Part shown: piece by piece, positions 18,127 through 26,418 of the stretch
Layout of the letters: each line of letters opens with the position of its first letter
How positions within the stretch are numbered: position 1 is the stretch's first letter
NCBI GenBank assembly: GCA_016756855.1
Contig: JAESPD010000022.1
Location: forward strand, 1-55,173
Length of the DNA: 55,173 nt
Direction: 5' to 3'
From: a gamma proteobacterium endosymbiont of Lamellibrachia anaximandri
Lineage (GTDB): Bacteria > Pseudomonadota > Gammaproteobacteria > Chromatiales > Chromatiaceae
The notes under the pieces: generated by a model
What the model saw: the letters and a program-made list of their open reading frames with translations, nothing else
What the model was told of the DNA's origin: nothing
The model's database searches: none
Made by a program: the position numbers and the translations under genes

Positions 18127-19274
18127 GTAGAAGTTACCACTACCTGGATCGGGCCAGTGATGATCTCATTTTTTTCTGATGCCTGAAGTCTGAGAATGAC
18201 CGCCTGACTCAACTCCTGGCCTTTTGCCACCAGCAATATTTCACCATGAGAGAGAATGTTTTGATCCAGTATCATCTCCGGTGCCAATCTGCTTATTGGT
18301 AGTTTCATAACTTTGACAGCCATGCTGTCATCATCACCAGCAGCCAGCGCTTTCACCAGAGCAGGATCGTAGACCTGAGGCAGGTCTTTCAGTAAGGCCA
18401 ATGCCTCTTTTTCAGTCTCCCCATGGTTTAACAGGTTATCGAAAGCGATGGCAACCTTGAGCAGTTGTCCGCCCATTACCCCTTTTTCACCCTGATTGAG
18501 TTTCTCCTTGAACGCCACAGTGCTCCCCTCGTCAGCCTGGTGTTCCACCATGGTAGCAACGGTTTCAAGCCGGGGAATGTGTTTCAACAAACGGCCGGCA
18601 ATCTGTGGATGACCCTGCACCATCGAGCGCTCTGTATCAGACAGCTCCTTGCCTGTGTTGAGTTTATCCAGTAATTCTGCCGGTAAGGTGATGCAACCGA
18701 GTTGCGACAGCATCGCCGCCAACTCATAATTCCAGCTGTCTTCCAGTGAGAGGTGTTTAACCATGGTGCGTACATGGCGTTTGATGCGAGAAGCCTGGCT
18801 GAAAGAGGTAGGATTGACCAGGCTGAGTATGTCTGTGAGCAGATCAACTGCCCCTTTCAATGTTTTTGTGATGAGTATCTTTTCCGCTGTAACCAGCCTA
18901 TATTGGCGTACACCATCAGTGATGGCCTTGTAGAGTGTATCTGTTTCTACAGGTTTGTTGAGAAAGCGGAAGATATTGCCTTCGTTGATGGCATCTATCG
19001 CCACGTTGAGATTGGCATTGCCTGTCAGCATGATGCGAACGGTATTGGGCGCTATCTGGCGGACTTTGCTGAGAAACTCAATTCCATCCATATTCGGCAT
19101 CTGCATATCGGAGATGGCTACCGCAAAGGACCCGTCATCACGCACCGCTTGAATACCGTCGGCTCCACTGGTTGCAGTCACCAGATTGAGCTTTTTCCTG
19201 AATTGCCGTTTGAAGGCATCCAGAAGATTCCTGTCGTCGTCTACGAGCAGGATTTTGTCGTTGAGTGCAGACAT
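18123..19274 (-). CDS. Response regulator with catalytically dead HD-GYP domain (HnoD-like)
   Basis: About 383 residues from ATG 19274 (MSALNDKILLVDDD); a longer open frame to 19445 adds an unlikely leader. The receiver (about 5-125) is complete (AISDMQMPNMDG, FLNKPVE). The second domain aligns with HD-GYP but has AAMLSQLGCITLP where active proteins have HDIGK, and MVEHQADEGS where HHE-x-DGxGYP is expected. Metal and substrate ligands are therefore gone. In Shewanella, HnoD is a response regulator with a degenerate HD-GYP that inhibits the EAL protein HnoB; coupling by a 4 bp overlap to an EAL gene here fits the same role. Confidence 0.85.
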   Translation of the reverse strand: MSALNDKILLVDDDRNLLDAFKRQFRKKLNLVTATSGADGIQAVRDDGSFAVAISDMQMPNMDGIEFLSKVRQIAPNTVRIMLTGNANLNVAIDAINEGNIFRFLNKPVETDTLYKAITDGVRQYRLVTAEKILITKTLKGAVDLLTDILSLVNPTSFSQASRIKRHVRTMVKHLSLEDSWNYELAAMLSQLGCITLPAELLDKLNTGKELSDTERSMVQGHPQIAGRLLKHIPRLETVATMVEHQADEGSTVAFKEKLNQGEKGVMGGQLLKVAIAFDNLLNHGETEKEALALLKDLPQVYDPALVKALAAGDDDSMAVKVMKLPISRLAPEMILDQNILSHGEILLVAKGQELSQAVILRLQASEKNEIITGPIQVVVTST

Positions 19275-19527
19275 TCGTTGTAGGCCTGTTTGTTGTGACT
19301 CCAATATGAATGTAATCGGCCGCCTGGCGGTAATATTGAGCTGCGTCAGCTGATATTTAGTAGGGTAGAGGTGGATATCATCCTTCTGTTCATCAAAATA
19401 GCTTTTATGAGATTTTGTACGTGCCTGTGAGGCTTCGAAGGGCAAGCATGCCGCCTAACTCTTATGGAATAAGGGGGCATTCGATTGGGCAGGTTACCTG
19501 ACAGCAGTGATCCTGATTAACAATTTT

Positions 19528-20613
19528 TCAGCCCTGTTGCAGGAGATCCCGCAGGTCGATCACTGCGGCATTGGCTCGTGAGATATAGGAACTCATCACC
19601 AGAGAGTAGTTGGTGACAAAACCAAAGCCGCGACCATTCAACACCATGGGGCTGAATATCGGCTGCTGAGCTGCCTCCAGTTCGCGGATGATCTGGCGCA
19701 GACTGATCAGGGCATTCTTCTTTTTCAGGATTGCCTGAAAATCGAGCTCGATGGCGTGCAGAATCTGCACCAGCGCCCAGGTTGAGCCACGGGCCTCGTA
19801 GAATACATCGTCGATCTCCAGCCAGGGGGTCTTGATCGACAACCGGTCAGGGGTGTTGGTCGACTGGGTGGCGTCCGGCTCCCCGGCGAGGTCTGTATTC
19901 ACCCGCTCCTGCCCCACACTGGCACTGAGGCGCTGCGAAAGGCTGCCGAGCCGCTTTTCGACGATGGAGAGCCAGTCTCTCAGGTTGTCTGCCCTGGCGT
20001 AGAATTGAGTGCCCTGGTTTGTTTTGCTTGAAAGGTCATTCAGATACTGATGCATGGCCTTAATGCCCTTGCGGTATTCACTTTCGGTCGCAGGGAGAAT
20101 CCAGGAGTCGTTGTTGAAGTTGAACTGAGGTTCTGAGATAGCCAGGTACTTGTTCTCAATCGATTGGGATTGAGACCGGCTCATATCATTCCGCAGCGAG
20201 CGCGCCAGATCCCGAACCTGAACCAGCGCACCAAATTCCCAGTTTGGCATATTGTCCATCCAGACTGACGGGGGAATGACATCGTTGCTCAGATAGCCCC
20301 CCGGCTTGTCCAGCAGGGTCTCGATCACGCCGATCAGTGTGGCCGCGGTATAGCTTCCTGTGGCCGGCTCCAGTTCTGGTGACAGCTGGGCACGGGTGAC
20401 CCTCTGAATATCCAGTTGCCCGGGTTCCCGACTCCAATAGGCGCTAAGGCCGAGCATGATGATCAGTAGTGTCATCATGCCGACCGTAGTGGCCCAAACC
20501 CAACCTTTTTCCCGCAAGGTCCCGGGGTGATACAGCATCGCCAGGCTTTGGAACCAAGATGTCAACTGCAGAACCAATCGCTGGAATATGCCCATTCTCT
20601 CAATCCGTGCCAT
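19528..20613 (-). CDS. DUF2333 family membrane protein
   Basis: A 361-residue protein with one membrane segment near residues 40-62 (ATTVGMMTLLIIMLGLSAYW) and a large periplasmic domain. Segments such as PGGYLSNDVIPPSVWMDNMPNWEFGALVQVRDLAR in parts and DSWILPATESEYRKGI are those of the DUF2333 family found in many gammaproteobacteria; its function is unknown. It overlaps the preceding DUF4389 gene by 14 bp, so the two form a small operon. The linkage of these two domains is known to recur; the relation to the flanking signalling genes is unclear. Confidence 0.8.
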   Translation of the reverse strand: MARIERMGIFQRLVLQLTSWFQSLAMLYHPGTLREKGWVWATTVGMMTLLIIMLGLSAYWSREPGQLDIQRVTRAQLSPELEPATGSYTAATLIGVIETLLDKPGGYLSNDVIPPSVWMDNMPNWEFGALVQVRDLARSLRNDMSRSQSQSIENKYLAISEPQFNFNNDSWILPATESEYRKGIKAMHQYLNDLSSKTNQGTQFYARADNLRDWLSIVEKRLGSLSQRLSASVGQERVNTDLAGEPDATQSTNTPDRLSIKTPWLEIDDVFYEARGSTWALVQILHAIELDFQAILKKKNALISLRQIIRELEAAQQPIFSPMVLNGRGFGFVTNYSLVMSSYISRANAAVIDLRDLLQQG

Positions 20614-20920
20614 GGGTGGCAGGTGGCACGATCACATTTGAGTTTGCATCATCTGGCCAGGCGCTGAAGGGAAAGGGGCGGTAATCACTGTTGTAGGTCA
20701 GAAACATAAGGATGCGGTAGATATAATCAGCCACCTTTTTCCCCATTGCCTTCATCGGCTCATTGGTGTTGCCGCTGACCAGCCGGAACAGTACCTGGGC
20801 GATTACCAGAGCGATCAGCACGGTTTCCGCCACGCCATAGGCAAAGCCCAGCACCAGCATACTGATGATTCGCTTCCAGGTGGATCCATCTTTCAGAGCG
20901 TCATTGATAGATTGAGGCAT
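20600..20920 (-). CDS. DUF4389 family membrane protein
   Basis: A 106-residue protein with a long hydrophobic segment at about 18-48 (IISMLVLGFAYGVAETVLIALVIAQVLF read in parts) and the family-like block FLTYNSDYRPFPFSAWPD. This fits DUF4389, small inner-membrane proteins of unknown role. It is the first gene of a two-gene operon with DUF2333 and is preceded by 169 bp of AT-rich spacer with no recognised site. Confidence 0.75.
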   Translation of the reverse strand: MPQSINDALKDGSTWKRIISMLVLGFAYGVAETVLIALVIAQVLFRLVSGNTNEPMKAMGKKVADYIYRILMFLTYNSDYRPFPFSAWPDDANSNVIVPPATHGTD

Positions 20921-21089
20921 TTGATCTATCCATTAGTTGCTTGAGAACTTTGGATATGGGGCCTTACACTTTACTTATCAATATGTAGGTGGAGAAATAT
21001 GTTGCTTCTCTGCTGAGATATTCGTGGCAGACGGAGTTTTTGATCGTCCTTGATCTATGGAATTGTGGCTGGGTGGTGGAACTGACAAA

Positions 21090-22694
21090 TCAATCAGAAA
21101 ATAGCGCCCGGATCTCCAGCAGTTCTGGAAGTGCTTCAAAAAATGTATCAACGATACCGGGATCGAACTTGCTGCCCCGATGTTCCCGAAAATAGTCATA
21201 AATCCTTTCATCATTCCAGGCCGGGCGATAGATACGATCACTGCTCAGCGCATCGAAAACGTCTGAAACTGCAACGATGCGGGAAAATATATTGATCTCA
21301 TCGGCTTTCAGTCCTTGAGGATAGCCGCTGCCATCAAAATGCTCATGATGCTGATACGCAATGATTGATGCGGTCTTGAGCATTTCCCGTTTTGATTTTC
21401 CAAGAATCTTATGGCCAAGCACGGCGTGTTCCTTCATTACTTCGAACTCCGTTTCTGTCAGAGCGCCGGGTTTATTCAATATTGCATCGGGAATACCCAC
21501 CTTACCCACATCATGCAGCGCAGCGGCCACTTTCAGCAGATTTGCCTGCTTTATATCCAGCCCATAGCGCCGGGCCATGATTCGTGAAAATTCACCCACC
21601 CGCTTTACATGAAAACCTGTTTCGTAGGATCTGGCCTCGGTTACCTCGCCAAGCGTGTAGATAATCTCATGCTGGGTGTGTTCAATCTCCTGGGTGAGAT
21701 GCAGATTTTCGAAGGCGACAGAGATATTTGTGTTGAATACCTCAATCAATTCACGGTCGACTCCCTTTGTCGATAAATTACTTCCATGAACATAGAGTAC
21801 ATGGGTCTGGCCAATGCTGTTTTGAACCTGGCAGACAAAATAATCGGAACCGTACTGATTGGCTTGTTGGCCCACCGCATCCCTGATTCGGTTGAGGTCT
21901 TCTTCTTTGAGGATTTCATCCACAGGTTCTTCAAGATGATCTGTATAGTAGCCTGTACCCGCGAGGATTTTAAAATCACTCCGCTCCTGTATCGCTGAAA
22001 AGCCATCAACCTTGGTGTAGATGGAGTGGACATCCACCCCAGACAGACTTTCAAACTGCAACAGAACACCCTGAGCGAAATTACGCAGAGACTGAAGTTC
22101 AAAGATAGAGTTTGAAGCCTGGATGATCTTTTCCAGCCCCATCTTGTTCAGTGCTATCTTTTTTCGGTTCTCTTCAATCGTGACGAGATGATCATACTCC
22201 CGCAATGAGGCGACCAGGGTGGCGTAAAGTTTCTGATCAGTAAGTTCTGACTTCTCCTTATAGTCATTGATGTCATAGTCCACAATGACCTTCTTGAGAG
22301 GGACTAAACCCGGCTGGCCGGTACGCAGAATAATGCGTACAAAACGATTCTTCAGCACATTGCGAATATGCTCAACCAGTTTCAGACCCGAGTCATCCTG
22401 CTCCATGACAACGTCAAGCAGAATGAGGGAGATGTCAGGATGCTGTTCCAGCATCTGCCTTGCTTCAACATCCGAATAGGCGTGGTGGAACTCCAGGCTT
22501 CGTCCCATAAAAGTAAAGTCACCCAATACCAGGCAGGTCACCCGGTGGACGTCGGATTCATCATCAACAATCAGTAACTTCCAGGGATCCGGTGCCTCAT
22601 CGATGGAAGAGGGTTTGGCGATATCTTCATCGACAAACAAGAGTTCATCCGATGGACTGTTGCTTTCTATGTGCATGTTAATCTCACCACTCAT
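21090..22694 (-). CDS. Response regulator REC-DUF3369-HD-GYP phosphodiesterase
   Basis: 534 residues. The receiver (about 37-165) has acceptor Asp in LILLDVVMEQDDSG. DUF3369 (about 180-330) follows. The HD-GYP domain (about 345-520) is intact: ALHDVGKVGIPDAILNKPG and HHEHFDGSGYPQG, so it should hydrolyse c-di-GMP to pGpG/GMP. It overlaps the heme-sensor kinase gene by 4 bp and is the last gene of a three-gene operon with a diguanylate cyclase, kinase and phosphodiesterase. Its receiver belongs to the same subtype as that of the cyclase (VLGD, RTGQPG, then INDYKEKSELT), so one kinase may address both. Confidence 0.93.
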   Translation of the reverse strand: MSGEINMHIESNSPSDELLFVDEDIAKPSSIDEAPDPWKLLIVDDESDVHRVTCLVLGDFTFMGRSLEFHHAYSDVEARQMLEQHPDISLILLDVVMEQDDSGLKLVEHIRNVLKNRFVRIILRTGQPGLVPLKKVIVDYDINDYKEKSELTDQKLYATLVASLREYDHLVTIEENRKKIALNKMGLEKIIQASNSIFELQSLRNFAQGVLLQFESLSGVDVHSIYTKVDGFSAIQERSDFKILAGTGYYTDHLEEPVDEILKEEDLNRIRDAVGQQANQYGSDYFVCQVQNSIGQTHVLYVHGSNLSTKGVDRELIEVFNTNISVAFENLHLTQEIEHTQHEIIYTLGEVTEARSYETGFHVKRVGEFSRIMARRYGLDIKQANLLKVAAALHDVGKVGIPDAILNKPGALTETEFEVMKEHAVLGHKILGKSKREMLKTASIIAYQHHEHFDGSGYPQGLKADEINIFSRIVAVSDVFDALSSDRIYRPAWNDERIYDYFREHRGSKFDPGIVDTFFEALPELLEIRALFSD

Positions 22695-24571
22695 TCAGGA
22701 GATTTGGGGATATTAAGAACAAACTGGACACCCTCATTCAGTTTACTTGTGACGCTGATCGTACCTTTGAGAACCGTATAGATCAGATCGTGACTGATAT
22801 GCAGTCCGAGACCACTGCTTCCTTTACCCCGGCGAGTCGTAAAGAATGGTGCAAAAACATTCTCCAGATGCCCAGGGGCTATACCTTTTCCGTCATCCCT
22901 ATAGAAAATCTGCACCATCTTATCTTCATCCAGCACTTCAAAACGTAAATGACCCACACTATTTTGTGAGTAACCGTGCACCAATGAACTCATAATTAGA
23001 TTGGTGATGACCTGTGAAAGTGCCCCCGGATAGCTTTCAAGCTCGATATCGTCAGGGCATTCAATCTCTATGTTCAATTGGGTTTTTTTCAGTTCAGGCT
23101 TGAGTGTGAGAATCACATTGTCCATGTAGGTTTTCAGATTAAAGCGGCTTTTCTGTTCACTGGCCTGATCGGCAGCAATCTGCTTGAAGCTCTTGATCAT
23201 CTGCCCGGCACGTTGCAGATTCGAGAGGATGATGGCAGTCGACTCTTTGCAGAGATCAAGATAGTTAGCCAGAGCTGAACGCGAAAGTTTGTTGTCTGCC
23301 ACAGCCTGCACAAGATCTTTCGTCTGGTTTTCCAGATAGGAGGCTGAGGTGACAGAGACGCCGATGGGTGTATTAACCTCGTGCGCAACACCCGCAACCA
23401 TGCCACCCAGAGCTGACATGGTTTCTGATCTCACCAGTGTCTTCTCCATCTCCTTGCGCAGGGTAATATCCTGAAACAGAGTCACTGTTCCGGAGAATTC
23501 CGACCCTTCAAAAATGGGTGAAGATACATAGGAGACAGGTATCGAATGGCCCTCCTGATGTTTAAACACAGCCTCATTCACACGTACGACTCCGCCGTTC
23601 TGCGTCTCCACAGTAAGAGCAGCCTGGGTGACAGACTTTGTCGAGGCTATGAAACCAGGCGCTTCCGGCGCTTCATCTGACTCATCATCCCTCAACTTCC
23701 AGTCGCGCCAACCCAGGATGCGCAGCGCCTCAGGGTTGGCAAAAGTCACTATGCCCCGTCGATCCATACTGATAACGCCTTCTCCCACCGCATTGGTGAC
23801 ACTTCTCAGGAAATGTTCACGTCCCGCCAATATCTCCTTGGTATCGTTCACCAACTGCCATTGTTGGCGCAGTTTGGAAAGCAGAAACAGCGTGGTCCAT
23901 GTCAATAGAATGAATGCCACCAGATGGATTTGAACCACCTGAGATCTTGCCGTTGACTGGGCCGCGAGAATGGGATCTGCAGGCAGGGTCACACTGATGC
24001 CTCCACGCACATCACCCACCTCATACCCCTGTTTCTCATGGCACTTCATGCAGGCTTTCTTGGTAAACAGTGGTCCCATGTAGCGGTAGACCCGGCTGCT
24101 ATCCTGCCTGATATATTCCAGAATTTCCGGAACATCATTTTCGAACAGGTTAAGCGCCTGTGACTCCCACACATCCGGCACATTATTGGGATTGATTGGT
24201 TTGAGTGATGTGATGTGAAGAAGGATCCCGCTGTTTTTTCTGGCCACATCGGCTATCTGGCGTGTCATATAGGCAGGATTCAGCTTGGTTAACTTGACGC
24301 CGTCCAGCGTCTCCACGTCCCGGTCCGGTACTTCCAGATAGGGGTTTGAAGGTGTTGATTCGCTGACTGGCACATAAACCCCTCCGTGTTGTGCATTCCA
24401 GAGTCGTGTCATCTGCACCAGTCTGAACATGCTTTGCGCCCTCTCATAGGCCAGTCTTTCGGCCATGCCGTCCAGTTCGGAGAGATTCCACAGGGCAGAC
24501 AGTAAGGAGAGACCACCCCAGAGCAGTAGAGGAAAAAACCAGTAGAATCGCCTGTATGCGACGATGTTCAT
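22691..24571 (-). CDS. Membrane histidine kinase with c-type heme Tll0287-like sensor domain and PAS
   Basis: 626 residues. A membrane helix at about 10-28, then a periplasmic Tll0287-like (DUF3365) domain with QHGGVYVP, NPYLE and the heme c motif CMKCH (Cys174, Cys177, His178). A second helix lies at about 215-235. Then come PAS (about 255-385) and a kinase with the acceptor His in VAGVAHEVNTP and ATP site QVITNLIMSSLVHG, RDDGKGIAPGH, FFTTRRGKGSSGLGLH. The heme suggests redox or gas sensing outside the inner membrane. It overlaps the cyclase gene upstream and the HD-GYP gene downstream by 4 bp each, which ties it to c-di-GMP output. Confidence 0.92.
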   Translation of the reverse strand: MNIVAYRRFYWFFPLLLWGGLSLLSALWNLSELDGMAERLAYERAQSMFRLVQMTRLWNAQHGGVYVPVSESTPSNPYLEVPDRDVETLDGVKLTKLNPAYMTRQIADVARKNSGILLHITSLKPINPNNVPDVWESQALNLFENDVPEILEYIRQDSSRVYRYMGPLFTKKACMKCHEKQGYEVGDVRGGISVTLPADPILAAQSTARSQVVQIHLVAFILLTWTTLFLLSKLRQQWQLVNDTKEILAGREHFLRSVTNAVGEGVISMDRRGIVTFANPEALRILGWRDWKLRDDESDEAPEAPGFIASTKSVTQAALTVETQNGGVVRVNEAVFKHQEGHSIPVSYVSSPIFEGSEFSGTVTLFQDITLRKEMEKTLVRSETMSALGGMVAGVAHEVNTPIGVSVTSASYLENQTKDLVQAVADNKLSRSALANYLDLCKESTAIILSNLQRAGQMIKSFKQIAADQASEQKSRFNLKTYMDNVILTLKPELKKTQLNIEIECPDDIELESYPGALSQVITNLIMSSLVHGYSQNSVGHLRFEVLDEDKMVQIFYRDDGKGIAPGHLENVFAPFFTTRRGKGSSGLGLHISHDLIYTVLKGTISVTSKLNEGVQFVLNIPKSPE

Positions 24572-26034
24572 GAATCACTCTCTGTGCCGGATTCTTTGGT
24601 CGTATCTCCATCCATTTCAGGGAGAAAAAATCTATGGGTATTTCTTCCTTTTTGTTTGGCGTGATACATAGCCAGATCTGCTGTATGCAGAAGATATTCA
24701 ATATCCTGGGCATCATCCGGATATCGGCTTATCCCGATGCTGCATGCGATGTATACCTCCTTCCCGTCCAGATCAAAGGGTTTGGCTATTGCGACATTAA
24801 TTTTTTTCGCAACTATTTCGATGCGGGTGCAGTTGCTGGTGTTTGTGACAATAGCCGTGAATTCATCACCACCTACCCTGGCGACAGTATCTGATCGGCG
24901 AAGGCATTTATTCAAACGATCCGCCACTTCAATCAGCAGTTGATCACCATATTTGTGCCCCAGCTTGTCATTCACACTCTTGAAGTAATCCAGGTCGATA
25001 AATAGCAGTGCAAAACTTTGACCACCCCGCTCAGAGAGTGATATGGCATTCTCAAGGCGATCCAGAAAAAGATTTCTGTTGGGCAATGATGTCAAAGGAT
25101 CACGGGTTGCCCGCTCCAAAAGCTGTCTTTCCTGCTCCTTGATCTCGGTGATATCTGAAAACTGCATCGCAATTTCGCGATGGTGGTGATCTGTTATCTT
25201 TACTACGGAAGCAGAGAGCCGGATATTGATGTCGTTGAGAGATTTCGTTGCGCACCACAACTCCCCCTCCCACGAACCACTGTCGAGCAGATTATCCCAA
25301 GCCGCATTCAGAATGGTCTCATCGTTATTGTTCGACTTGAGGAAGTCAGCTCGCCTGCCAATTGAATGCTCAGCAGAAAAACCGGTCACTTTTTCAAATG
25401 CAGGATTTACCGCCTTGATCCGGTATTGATCATCAAGGACCAGTGTTGCCAACGATGTCTCCTGGAACACACTTGCCAGTGCCTTGAGTTGGTTGATACT
25501 CTTTTGTAGATTTTCGTGCTGTTGCCGCATCTCCTGCAGGCCGGAATATTCACGCAGTAGCGTCGTGATAGAGGCAAAGAGCTTTTCAACCGTCAGGTTC
25601 GCTTTGTCTTTAAAATCATTGATATTGTACTGAGCGGCAATCTGATACTGATTGAACATCCCCGGTTGTCCAGTCCTGATGAAGATTCGCACATCGCTGT
25701 TTCCCAGCTCGTTTCGAATCATCTCTACCAGCTCCAGTCCTGCGGTATCCGATTCCACGATGACATCAAGCAGAATCAAGGCGACATCAGGGTGCTCCTG
25801 CATCACCTCAATGGCCTGCTCGGAAGAGTAGGCATCAATGATGAAGACAGGGCGTCCCAGATAGTGATAATCACCAAGCACCATACGTGTGACCTGGTGG
25901 ATATCCTCCTCGTCATCCACCACCATGATTTTCCATGGGAGAGCGTCATCAGAACCCAGGTGTTTTGAATCCTCGGTCTCTTCCGCAAAGGAAAACCCGC
26001 TATCGGTGTTCACCAAATAATCTGTCGCCGTCAT
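24568..26034 (-). CDS. Response regulator REC-PAS-GGDEF diguanylate cyclase
   Basis: 488 residues. The receiver (about 33-165) has MVVDDEED and acceptor Asp in LILLDVIVESDTAG. PAS lies at about 185-310. The GGDEF domain (about 315-475) carries the intact motif VGGDEF and, five residues before it, an RRSD inhibitory I-site, so it should make c-di-GMP with product inhibition. It is the first gene of the three-gene operon with the heme kinase and HD-GYP protein. Cyclase and phosphodiesterase under one kinase suggest opposing control of the same pool. Confidence 0.93.
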   Translation of the reverse strand: MTATDYLVNTDSGFSFAEETEDSKHLGSDDALPWKIMVVDDEEDIHQVTRMVLGDYHYLGRPVFIIDAYSSEQAIEVMQEHPDVALILLDVIVESDTAGLELVEMIRNELGNSDVRIFIRTGQPGMFNQYQIAAQYNINDFKDKANLTVEKLFASITTLLREYSGLQEMRQQHENLQKSINQLKALASVFQETSLATLVLDDQYRIKAVNPAFEKVTGFSAEHSIGRRADFLKSNNNDETILNAAWDNLLDSGSWEGELWCATKSLNDINIRLSASVVKITDHHHREIAMQFSDITEIKEQERQLLERATRDPLTSLPNRNLFLDRLENAISLSERGGQSFALLFIDLDYFKSVNDKLGHKYGDQLLIEVADRLNKCLRRSDTVARVGGDEFTAIVTNTSNCTRIEIVAKKINVAIAKPFDLDGKEVYIACSIGISRYPDDAQDIEYLLHTADLAMYHAKQKGRNTHRFFLPEMDGDTTKESGTESDS

Positions 26035-26418
26035 CTCACACGCTGTTCAGTATCCTCTCTTGGGAAGCCCCAGAGAGTTACCAATCCGGACTGCAAAAGC
26101 ACCTCGCTCCAGCACAGGAACGGGTAGTAACCATAAAGGCGGCTGCTTTTATGGATTCTTTAAAATATGGGTGAACAATCGCTTCTGTACCTGCACATCT
26201 ATCTCCATCGACAATTCTTCACTTCGTGCCATGCAGTTCCGAAGCGGCTGGGGCGCAGGCCGACCAGATAGCCTTTTCACAGCGCTGAGAGGGGTGGCGA
26301 CCAAAAACCCAGCAAAATACTTGGTATATCCTTGTGATTTTGGTGTAGAATTGCCCGCCATAAATTTATGTGAATAGTTCAGGCACCGTTGGCGGCCTGA
26401 CGGCAGGAGAAATCAGCG
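26035..26418. other. Divergent intergenic region (cyclase operon / apbC)
   Basis: 384 bp, no gene seen. It must hold the promoter of the minus-strand cyclase-kinase-HD-GYP operon and that of apbC. A hairpin with 7 bp stem CCATAAA/TTTATGG lies at 26131-26154. For apbC a weak candidate pair is TTGGTA (26321-26326) and TAGAAT (26346-26351), with a rather long 19 bp spacer. A ribosome site GGAGAAA (26406-26412) precedes the apbC ATG. Confidence 0.4.

Noticed and set aside
19275-19445. N-terminal extension of the HnoD-like gene starting at 19445.
   Set aside because: The extra 57 residues are low-complexity, not conserved in receiver proteins; MSALNDKILLVDDD at 19274 is the normal start of a receiver.
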